From contig NZ_WAAQ01000001.1 in assembly GCF_008868125.1 (NCBI RefSeq), forward strand, positions 1,550,001-1,614,000: a DNA stretch of 64,000 nt, read 5' to 3'. Source of the DNA: Microbacterium maritypicum. Lineage in GTDB: Bacteria; Actinomycetota; Actinomycetes; Actinomycetales; Microbacteriaceae. Positions 24,301-33,782 of the stretch are shown in pieces; position 1 is the first letter of the stretch, and each line of letters starts with the position of its first letter. The notes under the pieces are model-generated. The model was not told the DNA's origin and ran no database searches. It saw only the letters and a program-made list of their open reading frames with translations. Both the position numbers and the translations under genes were made by a program.

Positions 24301-24866
24301 AGCGGCACGCCTTCCTCACCGAGCAGCTGGCCGACCTCACCCAGACGCGCCAAGACCTCCTGACGATCATCACCGATCTCGATGAGCGGATGCAGACGAT
24401 CTTCGCCAGTGCCTTCGAAGACACGAAGGAGGCGTTCGGTCAGGTCTTCCCTCTGCTGTTCCCCGGTGGGACAGGGAGCATCTCGCTGACGGACCCCGAC
24501 AACATGCTGACGACGGGCATCGAGGTGTCCGTCCGGCCGGTCGGGAAGAAGATCGAGCGCCTCTCCCTCCTCTCCGGCGGGGAGCGGTCGTTGGCGGCCG
24601 TGGCGCTGCTGGTCGCGATCTTCAAGGCGCGGCCGAGCCCGTTCTACATCCTGGACGAGGTCGAGGCCGCTCTGGACGATGCGAACCTCGGCCGGCTGCT
24701 CACCGTCTTCGAGCAGCTGAGGGAGAGCTCGCAGCTGCTGGTCATCACGCATCAGAAGCGCACCATGGAGATCGCCGATGCGCTCTACGGCGTCTCGATG
24801 CGCCAGGACGGCGTCTCGGCGGTCGTGGGGCAGCGTGTCGGAGATCGAGCGGCGGCGGCCGTTTAG
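21318..24866 (+). CDS. smc: Chromosome segregation protein SMC
   Basis: Condensin ATPase that organises and segregates the chromosome with ScpA/ScpB. The 1182-aa protein has Walker A GPNGSGKS (residues 31-38) and the N-terminal head. Next come a long coiled coil, a hinge around residues 500-640 and a second coiled coil rich in Arg/Glu/Ala. The C-terminal head carries signature LLSGGER (about 1085) and Walker B YILDEVEAALDD. No Shine-Dalgarno is clear before the ATG, which is the first start in this frame; the overlapping uORF may matter. ftsY follows, as is usual. Confidence 0.97.
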   Translation: MHLKSLTLKGFKSFAQPTSFVFEPGVTCIVGPNGSGKSNVVDALAWVMGEQGAKTLRGGKMEDVIFAGTSTRGPLGRAEVQLTIDNADGALPIEYAEVTISRTLFRNGSSEYAINGEGCRLLDVQELLSDSGLGREMHVIVGQGRLDTVLQASPEDRRGFIEEAAGILKHRRRKEKTLRKLDAMETNLTRLSDLAGEIRRQLKPLGRQAEIAREAQTIAAVVRDAKARIFADDVVALRAALADHTRTEHERHTERLVLSDQAETVRASIARLEQDQNSVAVDEARSVAFGLEQVQERMRGLFTLANQRLALLGTEDDDAAVTAVTVTQATIDEAKEEIDLISAGLGDAQDAAAAASREVVHARAELDTLDVDIAEQSALVSAYDMRVSALRGTADAAASALAAVRGAVLRQENALEAANVRRREAAQALESIDDAEAPEGTAAEHAAAYESAQRAATAAESEREALRERLHAAEREVDSLTAKASALSSALALSGGAAEIVRAGGKGVRGLVGDAVQVRAGFEAAIAAVLGPLAEGVLIDTAADAFALAMDAAEQRRGVVDFVIADAFRPDPVLPVVAGVTPAVDTVTAPDGVLGVLSHVLIADDLDSARAARAALDATGDTFTTIVTVAGEVVTAQTLRTGSGGERSRLELAAERDAATERLAEIQIVVDSLREAREEANEAVETTRRQAKDALRALREHDAALATHAEQVNRVTVRHESAVAECERLETGLAQAQSAVAEAEAKAESAKAALDDAISAPRPVLDASARDGLLEALELAREGEVRARLEIETLRERVRAAQSRVTTLERQREHERDAAAEAARRAVIRRAQREAASGVAEELPRILDSLDRSVTEARLALREAEAARSAQNQELVALRAQESSLRERLAGLTESVHGLELQIHEKKLHLNSLLERVASELALDEDILVAEYGPDQLVPRDPGVAPHDGDEHTDDTAIPFDRRIQQRRLAEAERKLAQLGRVNPLALEEFAALEQRHAFLTEQLADLTQTRQDLLTIITDLDERMQTIFASAFEDTKEAFGQVFPLLFPGGTGSISLTDPDNMLTTGIEVSVRPVGKKIERLSLLSGGERSLAAVALLVAIFKARPSPFYILDEVEAALDDANLGRLLTVFEQLRESSQLLVITHQKRTMEIADALYGVSMRQDGVSAVVGQRVGDRAAAAV

Positions 24867-24909
24867 CGGATCGAACCGCCTCGCGCGGAGCATCCACCCG
24901 CGCAACCCG

Positions 24910-24915
24910 TAGGCT
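24910..24915 (+). promoter_or_regulatory. Leaderless -10 box of ftsY
   Basis: TAGGCT is 6 nt upstream of the ATG at 24922, which favours that start over the GTG at 24919. Confidence 0.6.
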
Positions 24916-24921
24916 GGAGTG

Positions 24922-25794
24922 ATGGCGGAGAAGTCCTGGTCTCTTGGTCGCGCACTGCGCGGCATGTTCGTCAAGCCCACCATCGATGAGACGACCTGGG
25001 AGGACCTCGAAACGGCTCTCATCACAGCCGACTTCGGACCTGACATCAGCGAGCGCGTCGTCGACGAGCTGCGCGCGAAGGTCGAACGGTACCGCACTAC
25101 CGACCCCAAGGACCTTCAGCGCATGCTGCGGGAGACCCTCGAGGAGCACTTCGCCAAGTTCGACACGACGCTGAAGCTCACGGAGCGTCCCGCTGTCGTG
25201 CTCGTCGTCGGTGTCAACGGCGTGGGCAAGACGACGACGATCGGCAAGTTCACGAAGTTCCTCCGCGGCTATCAGCGCAGCGTGGTCGTGGGCGCGGCCG
25301 ACACCTTCCGCGCGGCAGCGGTCGAGCAGCTCGCGACGTGGGCGCAGCGCGGCGGGGCCGCGATCGTGCGTCCGCAGCAGGAGGGCCAGGACCCGGCATC
25401 CGTCGCCTTCCAGACGGTCGAGTACGCCAAGCGTGAAGGCATCGAGATCGCCATCATCGACACGGCGGGGCGTCTGCACACCAAGGGCGGCCTCATGGAT
25501 GAGCTCTCGAAGGTCCGGCGCGTGATCGAGAAGCAGGCCCCGATCAGTGAGGTGCTCCTCGTGCTCGATGCCACCACGGGCCAGAACGGCGTGATGCAGG
25601 CCGAGGCTTTCCTCGAGCACGCCGGCGTCACCGGACTCGTCCTCACCAAGCTCGACGGCTCTGCCAAGGGCGGCTTCGTGCTGGCCGTGCAGGAGCGCAC
25701 CGGGATCCCGGTCAAGCTGCTCGGCCAGGGCGAGGGTATCGACGATCTGACCGGTTTCACCCCCCATGTGTTCGTCCAGTCATTGGTCGGTTGA
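24922..25794 (+). CDS. ftsY: Signal recognition particle receptor FtsY
   Basis: SRP-receptor GTPase that docks the ribosome-SRP complex to the membrane. At 290 aa it has only a short region before the N domain, without the long acidic A domain of E. coli; this is common in Actinobacteria. The G domain shows GVNGVGKTTTIGK, DTFRAAAVEQL, DTAGRLHTKGGLMDEL and TKLDGSAKGG. The partner SRP protein gene ffh lies 3 kb downstream. The start is leaderless, 6 nt after TAGGCT. Confidence 0.97.
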   Translation: MAEKSWSLGRALRGMFVKPTIDETTWEDLETALITADFGPDISERVVDELRAKVERYRTTDPKDLQRMLRETLEEHFAKFDTTLKLTERPAVVLVVGVNGVGKTTTIGKFTKFLRGYQRSVVVGAADTFRAAAVEQLATWAQRGGAAIVRPQQEGQDPASVAFQTVEYAKREGIEIAIIDTAGRLHTKGGLMDELSKVRRVIEKQAPISEVLLVLDATTGQNGVMQAEAFLEHAGVTGLVLTKLDGSAKGGFVLAVQERTGIPVKLLGQGEGIDDLTGFTPHVFVQSLVG

Positions 25795-25838
25795 TGACGG
25801 GACTACCGCAGTGAGCACGAGGCTGGTTTCATAGCGTT

Positions 25839-26339
25839 ATGGCGATCGAACACGACTACTTCGGACTCCTGTCCTCGGGTCCCGACGGCTCGATCTTCTG
25901 GTCGGAGACCGTGGAGCTCGGCGACCAGAGCGTCACCGTCGATCTGACCGCGCCGGATCAGGACGACGTGTCCTCCGATGCGCTCGACATCGCCGCGTCG
26001 CTCATCGCGGGCTTGGAGAGCGTCGACGACACCGCCCGGCGGGGCATGCTCGCCGAAGTCGACGACCGCACCAGTGAGGTGACCGAGTACATCCTCCAGC
26101 AGCAGGAGACGTACGGCGATGACCTTCCCGACGTCCTCGTCGACGTGTCCGGCGATGCGGCGGTCGACATCATCCGTTCGCTGCGCCTGATGAGCATGAC
26201 CATCCTCGCTGATGAGCACGGAGGATCCGAGCCCTTCGCGGTGCTCGAGTACGCCCTCGACGACAGCTCGACGGACGACGTGCTGCTGGTGAACCTCGGC
26301 TCGGACGGCAGCGTGCAGTCCGTCATGAGCGCGGACTGA
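25839..26339 (+). CDS. Hypothetical protein, DUF2004-like
   Basis: Acidic 166-aa protein beginning MAIEHDYFGLLSSGPDGSIFW. It is probably cytoplasmic, as there is no signal peptide or membrane segment. The SLIAGLESVDDTARRGMLAEV and VTEYILQQQETYG segments recall DUF2004-type proteins, but I cannot confirm the family by eye. There is no clear Shine-Dalgarno; TAGCGT ends only 1 nt before the ATG, too close for a leaderless start, so the promoter is unclear. It converges on lipA, with a small CCCGGA-gcgcg-TCCGGG hairpin between them. Confidence 0.75.
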   Translation: MAIEHDYFGLLSSGPDGSIFWSETVELGDQSVTVDLTAPDQDDVSSDALDIAASLIAGLESVDDTARRGMLAEVDDRTSEVTEYILQQQETYGDDLPDVLVDVSGDAAVDIIRSLRLMSMTILADEHGGSEPFAVLEYALDDSSTDDVLLVNLGSDGSVQSVMSAD

Positions 26340-26346
26340 GCAACAC

Positions 26347-26363
26347 CCCGGAGCGCGTCCGGG
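26347..26363. terminator. Short hairpin between convergent genes (DUF2004-like and lipA)
   Basis: CCCGGA (26347-26352) and TCCGGG (26358-26363) pair around a 5-nt loop between two stop codons. It is short and has no U-tract. Confidence 0.35.
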
Positions 26364-27353
26364 TCAGACGGCCTGGGCGAAGCCGAGGTCTGCGCTCTCC
26401 GCGATGTGCGACAGATGAGCGGGGATCTCGCGACCCTTCGACACCATCGACTGCGCCCACAGCCGCCCGGCCCGATACGAGGACCGCACCAGGGGGCCCG
26501 CGAGGACGCCGAGGAAGCCGATACGCTCCGCCTCCTCCTTGAACTCGACGAACTCCGCGGGCTTCACCCATCGCGAGACCGGGAGATGACGAGGTGAGGG
26601 ACGCAGATACTGCGTGATCGTGATGATGTCGCATCCGGCGTCGTGCAGGTCGTTCAGCGCCTGGACGACCTCTTCCGGCTCCTCACCCATCCCGAGGATG
26701 AGGTTCGACTTGGTGATCAGCCCCGCGTCTCGCGCCTGGGTGAGCACGTTCAGCGACCGCTCGTAGCGGAAGGCGGGACGGATGCGCTTGAAGATACGGG
26801 GCACGGTCTCGACGTTGTGTGCGAACACCTCGGGGCGGGCGTCGAAGATCTGGCCGAGGAATGCCGGATCGGCGTTGTGCTCGTTCGCGAGCAGCTCGAC
26901 CCCGGTGTTCGGATTGAGCTCGTGGATCTTGCGCACCGTCTCGGCGTTGAGCCATGCTCCGGTGTCTGGCAGGTCGTCGCGCGCCACGCTCGTCACGGTC
27001 GCGTAGCGCAGGTTCATGCGGACCACGCTCTCGGCGACACGACGCGGCTCATCGGTGTCGTAGTCGGCGGGCTTCCCGGTGTCGATCTGGCAGAAGTCGC
27101 ACCGGCGCGTGCACTGAGAACCGCCGATGAGGAAGGTCGCCTCCCGGTCCTCCCAGCATTCGTAGATGTTCGGGCAGCCGGCCTCCTGGCACACCGTGTG
27201 CAGATCCTCGCTCTTCACGAGGGAGTGCAGGGCCGTGTACTCGGGGCCCATCTTCGCCTTGGTCTTGATCCACTCCGGTTTGCGCTCGATCGGCGTCTCG
27301 GCGTTGCGGATCTCCAGGCGCAGGAGCTTGCGCCCCTCGGGTGCGGCGGTCAT
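26364..27353 (-). CDS. lipA: Lipoyl synthase
   Basis: Radical-SAM enzyme that inserts two sulfurs into protein-bound octanoate to form lipoyl cofactor. Both iron-sulfur sites are visible: the auxiliary cluster cysteines C55, C60 and C66 ([12 protein letters not shown]) and the radical-SAM triad C81, C85 and C88 (CTRRCDFC). RSSYRAG near the C-terminus carries the serine that ligates the auxiliary cluster. The 329-aa length is normal. Its ATG overlaps the stop of lipB by 4 nt, so lipB-lipA form an operon. Confidence 0.97.
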   Translation of the reverse strand: MTAAPEGRKLLRLEIRNAETPIERKPEWIKTKAKMGPEYTALHSLVKSEDLHTVCQEAGCPNIYECWEDREATFLIGGSQCTRRCDFCQIDTGKPADYDTDEPRRVAESVVRMNLRYATVTSVARDDLPDTGAWLNAETVRKIHELNPNTGVELLANEHNADPAFLGQIFDARPEVFAHNVETVPRIFKRIRPAFRYERSLNVLTQARDAGLITKSNLILGMGEEPEEVVQALNDLHDAGCDIITITQYLRPSPRHLPVSRWVKPAEFVEFKEEAERIGFLGVLAGPLVRSSYRAGRLWAQSMVSKGREIPAHLSHIAESADLGFAQAV

Positions 27354-28003
27354 GCGGTGGCTCCTGTCAGCTCAGTGGTCGCGTACTCGGCCAGGAAGGC
27401 GCGGGTGACGGCGTCGACGAGGTCGAGCGGGGAGACGGCGGAGCCGGCCACCTCGCTCACCGTCGTGACCCCGGCGTCGGTGATCCCGCACGGGATGATC
27501 CCGCGAAACCCGGTCAGCGAGTTGTCGCAGTTGATGGCGAAGCCGTGCATCGTCACTCCCTGTTGCACGCGCACCCCGATCGCTGCGACCTTGTCTTCGG
27601 AGAGCGGTCGGCGCACCCAGACGCCGCTTCTGCCGTCCACCTGATAGCCGTCGACGCCGAACGGGCGCAGCACATCGATGAGCACGCGCTCGAGCCGACG
27701 CACATGGGCGACGACATCGATGGGCTCGACGAGGCGGACGATCGGATATCCCACGAGTTGCCCGGGGCCGTGCCAGGTGATCTTGCCGCCGCGGTCCACG
27801 TCGATCACGGGAGTCCCGTCCTGTGGGCGCTCCTGCGGTTCCGTCCGCTTTCCCGCGGTGTACACCGCCTCATGCTCGAGGAGGATCAGTGTGTCCGGAC
27901 GTGTACGTCCGACGACATCGGCGTGGATACGGCGCTGAAGATCCCATCCGTCCAGGTACGGTACGGGCGTCGGAGCGAATCCAGGGGTGAGGATCTCGAG
28001 CAT
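27350..28003 (-). CDS. lipB: Octanoyl-[acyl-carrier-protein]:protein transferase
   Basis: Moves octanoate from ACP to the lipoyl domains, the step before LipA. In the 217-aa product the catalytic dyad is visible as K138 ([10 protein letters not shown]) and C172 (IIPCGI), with [10 protein letters not shown] near residue 78. I start at ATG 28003 since AAGGAAAG lies upstream; the open frame to 28045 adds 14 unsupported residues. It is the first gene of the lipB-lipA operon and is divergent from the TetR regulator gene. Confidence 0.96.
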   Translation of the reverse strand: MLEILTPGFAPTPVPYLDGWDLQRRIHADVVGRTRPDTLILLEHEAVYTAGKRTEPQERPQDGTPVIDVDRGGKITWHGPGQLVGYPIVRLVEPIDVVAHVRRLERVLIDVLRPFGVDGYQVDGRSGVWVRRPLSEDKVAAIGVRVQQGVTMHGFAINCDNSLTGFRGIIPCGITDAGVTTVSEVAGSAVSPLDLVDAVTRAFLAEYATTELTGATA

Positions 28004-28090
28004 CGCAGAACCGCTTTCCTTGAGTAAATGGACTGGGAACAACAATACCCCTCCGCACTGCCGACGGCGTCGTCGTGGTGGTCCTCGCGG

Positions 28091-28096
28091 TAGCGT
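28091..28096 (+). promoter_or_regulatory. Leaderless -10 box of the TetR gene
   Basis: TAGCGT is 6 nt upstream of the ATG at 28103. Confidence 0.55.
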
Positions 28097-28102
28097 GAGG
28101 GC

Positions 28103-28687
28103 ATGAGTTCCCCTGGCAGGGCCGGTCGCCCCAAGGCGTCTTCGCGAGAGACGCTCGCAGAAGCTGCGTGCGAGCTCTTCCTCGAACGCGGATACGACGC
28201 CACGTCAGTCGCTGACATCACCCAGCGCGCCGGCGTCAGCCGATCCAGCTTCTTCAACTACTTCGCGTCGAAGAGCGACGTGCTGTGGTCGGGTGTCGAC
28301 GAGCGCATCGGTCAGGCCATCGCTTCTCTCGAGCGGCTCGACAGGGCAGCGACCGGGGACGAGGTTCGCGACATCCTGCTGCGTGTGGTGCACGACTTCG
28401 CCCCTGATCCGCTCGCGCTCGCTCTTCGGAACGCTCGGGCGATGGGGTTGGAGGACGAGCTCGTCCGCGACACCGGACTCCGCCTCGCCCGCCTGTCCAC
28501 GGCGGTGTCGCGTGCGGCGTCCGCCGCCGGGGTCGATGTCATCCGCGCCGATATCCTGGGGGCCGCTCACGCGGCGGCGGTGCTGTCATCCTTGCGGGTC
28601 TGGGCGGAACAGGGAGCCGGACGCGGCACTCCCGAGACCGTCCTCCGGGAAGCGCTGGGGACGATCCACGACCTGCCCTGGTCCTGA
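28103..28687 (+). CDS. TetR/AcrR-family transcriptional regulator
   Basis: DNA-binding repressor-type protein of 194 aa. The N-terminal HTH is clear: [45 protein letters not shown] (about residues 19-62, quoted in part as [13 protein letters not shown] and [12 protein letters not shown]). The remainder is a helical ligand domain with no recognisable specificity. It is divergent from lipB and just upstream of ffh, and neither is an obvious target. It may control itself or a distant gene. Confidence 0.9.
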   Translation: MSSPGRAGRPKASSRETLAEAACELFLERGYDATSVADITQRAGVSRSSFFNYFASKSDVLWSGVDERIGQAIASLERLDRAATGDEVRDILLRVVHDFAPDPLALALRNARAMGLEDELVRDTGLRLARLSTAVSRAASAAGVDVIRADILGAAHAAAVLSSLRVWAEQGAGRGTPETVLREALGTIHDLPWS

Positions 28688-28738
28688 GTCCGCACGGCGC
28701 TGAGCAACCGGCCTCCGCTCGCGTAGAATCAGAGCACC

Positions 28739-30304
28739 ATGGCTACATTTGGCACGCTCTCCGATCGGCTCACCGAGACCTTCCGCAATCTGCGCACGAA
28801 GGGAAAGCTCACCGCGGCCGACGTCGACGGCACCGTGCGCGAGATCCGACGCGCCCTGCTCGACGCCGACGTCGCGCTCGTGGTCGTCAAGGAATTCACG
28901 GCGAAGGTGCGCGAACGCGCCCTCGGCGACGAGGTCAACAAGGCGCTGAACCCAGCCCAGCAGGTCGTGCAGATCGTCAACGAGGAACTCGTGCAGATCC
29001 TCGGCGGAGAGCAGCGTCGTCTGCAGTTCGCGAAGACCGCGCCGACCGTGATCATGCTCGCGGGCCTGCAGGGCTCCGGTAAGACCACCTTCGCAGGCAA
29101 GCTCGCCAAGCAGCTCGAGGGTGAGGGGCACACGCCGCTGCTCGTCGCGGCTGACCTCCAGCGCCCGAACGCGGTCACCCAGCTCCAGGTCGTCGCGGAG
29201 CAGGCCGGCGCATCTGTCTACGCACCGGAGCCGGGCAACGGCGTCGGCGATCCCGTGAAGGTGTCGCGTGACGGCGTCGAGTACGCGCGACGGCAGCAGC
29301 ACGACGTCGTGATCATCGACACCGCCGGCCGTCTCGGCGTCGATGCCGAGCTCATGAAGCAGGCCGCCGACATCCGCAAGGCTGTGAACCCGGATGAGGT
29401 CCTGTTCGTCATCGACGCGATGATCGGTCAGGACGCCGTGAACACCGCCAAGGCGTTCCAGGAGGGTGTCGACTTCACCGGAGTCGTGCTGTCGAAGCTC
29501 GACGGCGACGCCCGCGGTGGCGCCGCACTCTCGGTGGCCTCCGTCACCGGCCGCCCGATCATCTTCGCCTCGACGGGCGAGCGTCTCGAAGACCTCGAGC
29601 CGTTCCACCCCGACCGTATGGCGAGCCGCATCCTCGACCTCGGCGACATCCTGACCCTCATCGAGCAGGCGCAGCAGGCCTTCGATGAGGAAGAGGCCAT
29701 GAAGATGGCCGAGAAGCTCGCGACCGAGGCCTTCACGCTCGAGGACTTCCTCGACCAGCTTCAGCAGATGAAGAAGATGGGCTCGATGAAGAAGATGCTC
29801 GGGATGCTCCCGGGCATGGGGCAGATGAAGCAGCAGCTCGAAGATTTCGACGAGCGTGAGATCGACCGCACCGAAGCCATCATCCGCTCGATGACGCCGG
29901 GCGAGCGACGCAACCCCAAGGTCCTGAACGGATCACGCCGTCTGCGTATCGCACGCGGATCCGGAATGACGGTCACCGATGTCAACCAGCTCGTGCAGCG
30001 CTTCGAGCAGGCCGCGAAGATGATGAAGACCGTTGCTCGTGGCGGCACCCCCAACATTCCCGGTATGGGGGCCGTTCCCGGCATGGGGCGTCCCGGTGCA
30101 TCTTCCAAGCGCGGCAAGAAGGCCAAGTCCTCCGGCGGCTCCCGCTCGGGAAACCCCGCCAAGCGCGCGGCCGAGAATGCGGGGATCGCGTCATCCGCGA
30201 CGCCCACCGGTTCCGGTTCCGGGTTCGGCCTCGGCGGCGGAGCGGCGAAGGCTCCGAGTGAGGCGGACCTCGCGGAGATCCAAAAGCTCTTCGGTAAGAG
30301 CTGA
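28739..30304 (+). CDS. ffh: Signal recognition particle protein Ffh (SRP54)
   Basis: GTPase that binds signal sequences on nascent chains and hands them to FtsY. The 521-aa protein has an N domain, G domain (GLQGSGKTTFAGKLAKQL, DTAGRLGVDAEL, SKLDGDARGGAAL) and the Met-rich M domain (MKKMGSMKKMLGMLPGMGQ). The C-terminal tail is unusually long, rich in Gly/Ser/Lys. A -10 box TAGAAT lies 9 nt before the ATG. It converges with the EamA gene, and the junction AAGAGC-tga-GCTCTT around its stop can form a short hairpin. Confidence 0.97.
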   Translation: MATFGTLSDRLTETFRNLRTKGKLTAADVDGTVREIRRALLDADVALVVVKEFTAKVRERALGDEVNKALNPAQQVVQIVNEELVQILGGEQRRLQFAKTAPTVIMLAGLQGSGKTTFAGKLAKQLEGEGHTPLLVAADLQRPNAVTQLQVVAEQAGASVYAPEPGNGVGDPVKVSRDGVEYARRQQHDVVIIDTAGRLGVDAELMKQAADIRKAVNPDEVLFVIDAMIGQDAVNTAKAFQEGVDFTGVVLSKLDGDARGGAALSVASVTGRPIIFASTGERLEDLEPFHPDRMASRILDLGDILTLIEQAQQAFDEEEAMKMAEKLATEAFTLEDFLDQLQQMKKMGSMKKMLGMLPGMGQMKQQLEDFDEREIDRTEAIIRSMTPGERRNPKVLNGSRRLRIARGSGMTVTDVNQLVQRFEQAAKMMKTVARGGTPNIPGMGAVPGMGRPGASSKRGKKAKSSGGSRSGNPAKRAAENAGIASSATPTGSGSGFGLGGGAAKAPSEADLAEIQKLFGKS

Positions 30305-30310
30305 GCTCTT

Positions 30311-31225
30311 TCAGCGCGGCGCTGTGAGAGACGGCGACACCGTCGCCTGCATGCTTCGAGCGTGAGGTGGCTTCGGCCGCGAGACGAGCTGTCCCAGTAC
30401 CAGAGCGCCGAGGGTGAGCACGAACCCGGTCGCCTGCAGCGGCGTGAACCGCTCGCCCGAGATCAGCACGCCCAGGACCGTCGCGACGATGGGGGAGAGC
30501 AGGGCCAGAAGGCCCGGAGCGATCACCGGCAGCTGCTGCACACCGCGGAACCACAGCGTGTAGGCGACGATCCCCCCGGCGGTGGCCAGCCACAGGTATC
30601 CGAGGGCTGCACCGCCGTCGATCGTCGCCGGCACGCCCTCGACGATCAGCGTGAGCGGCAGCAGCAACAGGCCGCCCGCGCTGAGCTGCCAACCGGCGTA
30701 GGACACGGGGCCCACCCCGACGGGACGGCCCCAGCGCTTGGTCAGGATCATCCCGACACCCGTCGCCGTGACGCCCCCGAGGGCAGCCAGGATTCCCCAG
30801 AGGTCGAGCTCAGCGGCGGGCCCCAGGACCACCAGAGCCACTCCTCCCGCGCCGACGGCCGCTGCGGCAGCGGTGAGCGGTCGGATCCGTTCGTGCAGCA
30901 CGAGGGCTCCGAGCGCCAGGACGATGAGCGGCTGTGCACCGGCGACGGCGGCGGCGACGCCTCCCGGGAGTCGCTCGGCGGCGAGGAAGAGCAGCGGGAA
31001 GAAGGCGCCGATGTTGAGCGCTCCGAGTGCGAGAGACTTCCACCACCAGGAGCCGTGGGGGAGTCGACGACTGATGAGGACGGCGAGCAGCCCCGCGGGG
31101 AGTGAACGGAGGAGCCCCGCGAACAGCGGATGGCCGGCGGGAAGCAGATCTGTGGTGACCAGGTAGGTGGTTCCCCAGGCGATGGGGGCGAGGGCGGTCG
31201 ACAACACCAGTGTCAGGCGGTTCAT
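30311..31225 (-). CDS. EamA-family (DMT) transporter
   Basis: Predicted ten-helix drug/metabolite exporter of 304 aa, with two EamA repeats. The first contains APIAWGTTYLVTTDLLPAG and the second VTATGVGMILTKRWGRP with PVIAPGLLALLSPIVATVLGVL near the C-terminus. The substrate (amino acids, metabolites or drugs) cannot be assigned. I start at ATG 31225, within the usual N-terminal distance of the first helix. It is divergent from a LysR regulator, the standard arrangement for a regulator controlling a neighbouring exporter. Confidence 0.9.
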   Translation of the reverse strand: MNRLTLVLSTALAPIAWGTTYLVTTDLLPAGHPLFAGLLRSLPAGLLAVLISRRLPHGSWWWKSLALGALNIGAFFPLLFLAAERLPGGVAAAVAGAQPLIVLALGALVLHERIRPLTAAAAAVGAGGVALVVLGPAAELDLWGILAALGGVTATGVGMILTKRWGRPVGVGPVSYAGWQLSAGGLLLLPLTLIVEGVPATIDGGAALGYLWLATAGGIVAYTLWFRGVQQLPVIAPGLLALLSPIVATVLGVLISGERFTPLQATGFVLTLGALVLGQLVSRPKPPHARSMQATVSPSLTAPR

Positions 31226-31303
31226 GCTTCCAGCCTGCGTCCGCCAAGTCGATGAGTCCAACGCATGGTTGTCACGTCATCGATGAACCCACATCATGGA
31301 AGC

Positions 31304-32212
31304 ATGGAACTCCAGCAGCTTCGCTATGTCGTGGAAGTCGCCGACACTCTGAGCTTCACCCGAGCGGCCGAGCGGTGCTTCGTCACGCAATCGGCGTTGA
31401 GTCACCAGATCGCATCGCTGGAGCGAGAACTCGGTCGTCGATTGTTCGTCCGATCCAGCCGGAGCGTCCGCCTGAGTGAAGCCGGGGCGGCGTTCGTCGC
31501 CCACGCGCGCATCGCGCTTCGTGCCGCGGAGGAGGCGAAGGCGGACGCTGCCGCCGCCGACGGTGTCGTGGAGGGCACGCTCCGGATCGGTGTGATCCCG
31601 ACGGTGACCGCCGTCGATGTGCCTGCGCTGCTCGTCACGTACCGTGCGGCGCATCCTCGGGTGCGAGTGGAACTGCAGGTCGGCAACAGCGACACCCTCA
31701 CGACGAAGCTCCGCAGCGGCGAACTCGACGTGGCCCTGCTCGGTTTGCGTGAAGGGGTGCCGCCGAAAGGTGTCGCCTCACGCGTGCTCTCTCGTGAGCG
31801 CCTCGTCGTGGTGTTCCCGCCGGGGCATCCACGGGGCGGCTCGAGTGCTGTGGAGCTCTCGGACCTGGCCGGGATGACCTTCGCCGACTTCCCGGCCGGC
31901 ACCTCCGGCCGTGCGCAGAGCGATGGCGCCTTCCTCGCGGCGGGGCTGAGCCGTGACGTCGCGTTCGAGGCCGATTCGGCGACCCTCATCCTCGGTCTGG
32001 TCGAGGCGGGCCTGGCAGTGACCCTTCTCGCACCGGGGACCGTGGCCCGCTCTGCGGCGCACGTGGTCACAGCCCAGGTGCACGGCGGCCCGGTGCGCGT
32101 GGAGTACCTCGCTTGGGACGCTGCGGCAGCGCGTCAGGTCGCTCGAGCATTCGTCGCGGTCGTGGATGCCCTCGTGGATGCCCCGCATACGACGAGGCGG
32201 GTCCGGAGATGA
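31304..32212 (+). CDS. LysR-family transcriptional regulator
   Basis: 302-aa regulator with the LysR winged HTH at the N-terminus (MELQQLRYVVEVADTLSFTR, then AERCFVTQSALSHQIASLE) and a periplasmic-binding-type effector domain (GTLRIGVIPTVTAVDVPALL and so on). It is divergent from the EamA exporter gene across 78 bp. That interval contains the direct repeat TCGATGA (in aagTCGATGAgtcc and caTCGATGAac), a possible binding site. It most likely regulates the exporter; the effector is unknown. Confidence 0.9.
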   Translation: MELQQLRYVVEVADTLSFTRAAERCFVTQSALSHQIASLERELGRRLFVRSSRSVRLSEAGAAFVAHARIALRAAEEAKADAAAADGVVEGTLRIGVIPTVTAVDVPALLVTYRAAHPRVRVELQVGNSDTLTTKLRSGELDVALLGLREGVPPKGVASRVLSRERLVVVFPPGHPRGGSSAVELSDLAGMTFADFPAGTSGRAQSDGAFLAAGLSRDVAFEADSATLILGLVEAGLAVTLLAPGTVARSAAHVVTAQVHGGPVRVEYLAWDAAAARQVARAFVAVVDALVDAPHTTRRVRR

Positions 32213-32229
32213 ACTCCGAACCCGCCTCG
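32193..32229. terminator. Bidirectional terminator between the LysR gene and glpK
   Basis: Arms 32193-32208 and 32214-32229 pair over 16 bp with one mismatch on the plus strand, which is a G-U wobble in the glpK transcript. The LysR stop codon sits in the 5-nt loop. Confidence 0.6.
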
Positions 32230-32241
32230 CACTGAAGACGA

Positions 32242-33756
32242 CTACTTCACGTCGTCGTCGACCCAGTCCATCGACTTCGTGATCGCCTTGCGCCACAGAC
32301 GAAGCTGACGGTCGCGTTCGGCTTCCTCCATCGACGGCTCCCAGCGCTTGTCCTCCTGCCAGTTGGCAGAGAGGTCGTCGAGACCGTTCCAGAACCCGAC
32401 CGCGAGTCCCGCGGCGTAGGCCGCACCGAGTGCCGTGGTCTCGGCGACGACCGGCCGAACGACCGGAACACCGAGGACATCCGCCTGGAACTGCATGAGC
32501 GCGTCGTTCGCGACCATGCCGCCGTCGACCTTGAGCTCGGTGAGGTCCACGCCGGCGTCCGCGTTCACGGCGTCCAGCACATCACGCGTCTGGAAGGCGA
32601 CGGCCTCGAGCGCTGCGCGAGCGATGTGGTTCTTGTTCGCGTAGCGTGTGAGACCGACGATCGCGCCGCGGGCGTCCGGACGCCAGTACGGAGCGAACAG
32701 ACCCGAGAATGCGGGCACGATGTACACGCCGCCGTTGTCCTCGACCTTCTCGGCCAGCTCCTCGACCTCGGGGGCCGACGAGATGATGCCGAGCTGGTCG
32801 CGCAGCCACTGGATCAGGGACCCGGTGACCGCGATGGAGCCCTCGAGCGCGTAGTGCGTCGGCTGGTCGCCGAGCTTGTAGCCGACGGTCGTGAGCAGCC
32901 CGTTCTTCGAGTGGACGATCTCCTCGCCCGTGTTGAAGATCAGGAAGCAGCCGGTGCCGTAGGTGTTCTTGCTCTCGCCCTTCTGGAACGCCGCCTGACC
33001 GAAGGTCGCCGCCTGCTGGTCGCCCAGGATGCCGGCGATCGGCGTCTCGCGCAGCAGGGAGGAGTCCTCCGCGGCACCGTAGACCTCGGAGGAGGAGCGG
33101 ATCTCCGGCATCATCGAGCGCGGCACGCCGAACGCTTCGAGGATGTCGTCGCGCCACTCGAGCGTCTCGAGGTCCATGAACATCGTCCGCGAGGCGTTGG
33201 TGACGTCGGTCACGTGCACACCGCCGTCGACACCGCCCGTGAGGTTCCACAGCACCCAGCTGTCGGTGGTGCCGAAGATCAGGTCACCGGCTTCGGCCTT
33301 CTCGCGTGCGCCGTCGACGTTCTCCAGGATCCAGGCGATCTTGGTACCAGAGAAGTACGTCGCGAGCGGCAGTCCGACGATGGGCTTGAACCGCTCGACT
33401 CCACCGTCCGCAGCCAGACGGTCGACGATGTCCTGCGTGCGCGTGTCCTGCCACACGATCGCGTTGTAGGCGGGCTTCCCGGTGGTCTTGTCCCACACGA
33501 CCGCGGTCTCGCGCTGGTTGGTGATGCCCACCGCCGCGATGTCGTGACGGGTGAGGTCGGCCCGGCTGAGGGCCAGACCGATGACCTCCTGGACGTTGCG
33601 CCAGATCTCGGAGGCGTCGTGCTCGACCCAGCCGGCCTTCGGCAGGATCTGCTCGTGCTCCTTCTGACCCGTCGCGATGATGCTGCCCTTCTTGTCGAAG
33701 ATGATCGCGCGGCTGGAAGTCGTTCCCTGGTCGATGGCGAGGATGTAGTCAGCCAT
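32242..33756 (-). CDS. glpK: Glycerol kinase
   Basis: Phosphorylates glycerol to sn-glycerol-3-phosphate with ATP. The 504-aa FGGY-family protein shows the N-terminal [15 protein letters not shown], the substrate segment [22 protein letters not shown] and [13 protein letters not shown]. The ATG at 33756 has AAGGAGAA upstream and matches the family start; the frame to 33861 is spurious. It is last in the glpD-glpF-glpK unit. GlpK product feeds GlpD, and GlpF supplies glycerol, so this is a complete uptake-and-oxidation pathway. Confidence 0.97.
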   Translation of the reverse strand: MADYILAIDQGTTSSRAIIFDKKGSIIATGQKEHEQILPKAGWVEHDASEIWRNVQEVIGLALSRADLTRHDIAAVGITNQRETAVVWDKTTGKPAYNAIVWQDTRTQDIVDRLAADGGVERFKPIVGLPLATYFSGTKIAWILENVDGAREKAEAGDLIFGTTDSWVLWNLTGGVDGGVHVTDVTNASRTMFMDLETLEWRDDILEAFGVPRSMMPEIRSSSEVYGAAEDSSLLRETPIAGILGDQQAATFGQAAFQKGESKNTYGTGCFLIFNTGEEIVHSKNGLLTTVGYKLGDQPTHYALEGSIAVTGSLIQWLRDQLGIISSAPEVEELAEKVEDNGGVYIVPAFSGLFAPYWRPDARGAIVGLTRYANKNHIARAALEAVAFQTRDVLDAVNADAGVDLTELKVDGGMVANDALMQFQADVLGVPVVRPVVAETTALGAAYAAGLAVGFWNGLDDLSANWQEDKRWEPSMEEAERDRQLRLWRKAITKSMDWVDDDVK

Positions 33757-33782
33757 TGTGTTCTCCTTTGAATTCAGGTCGT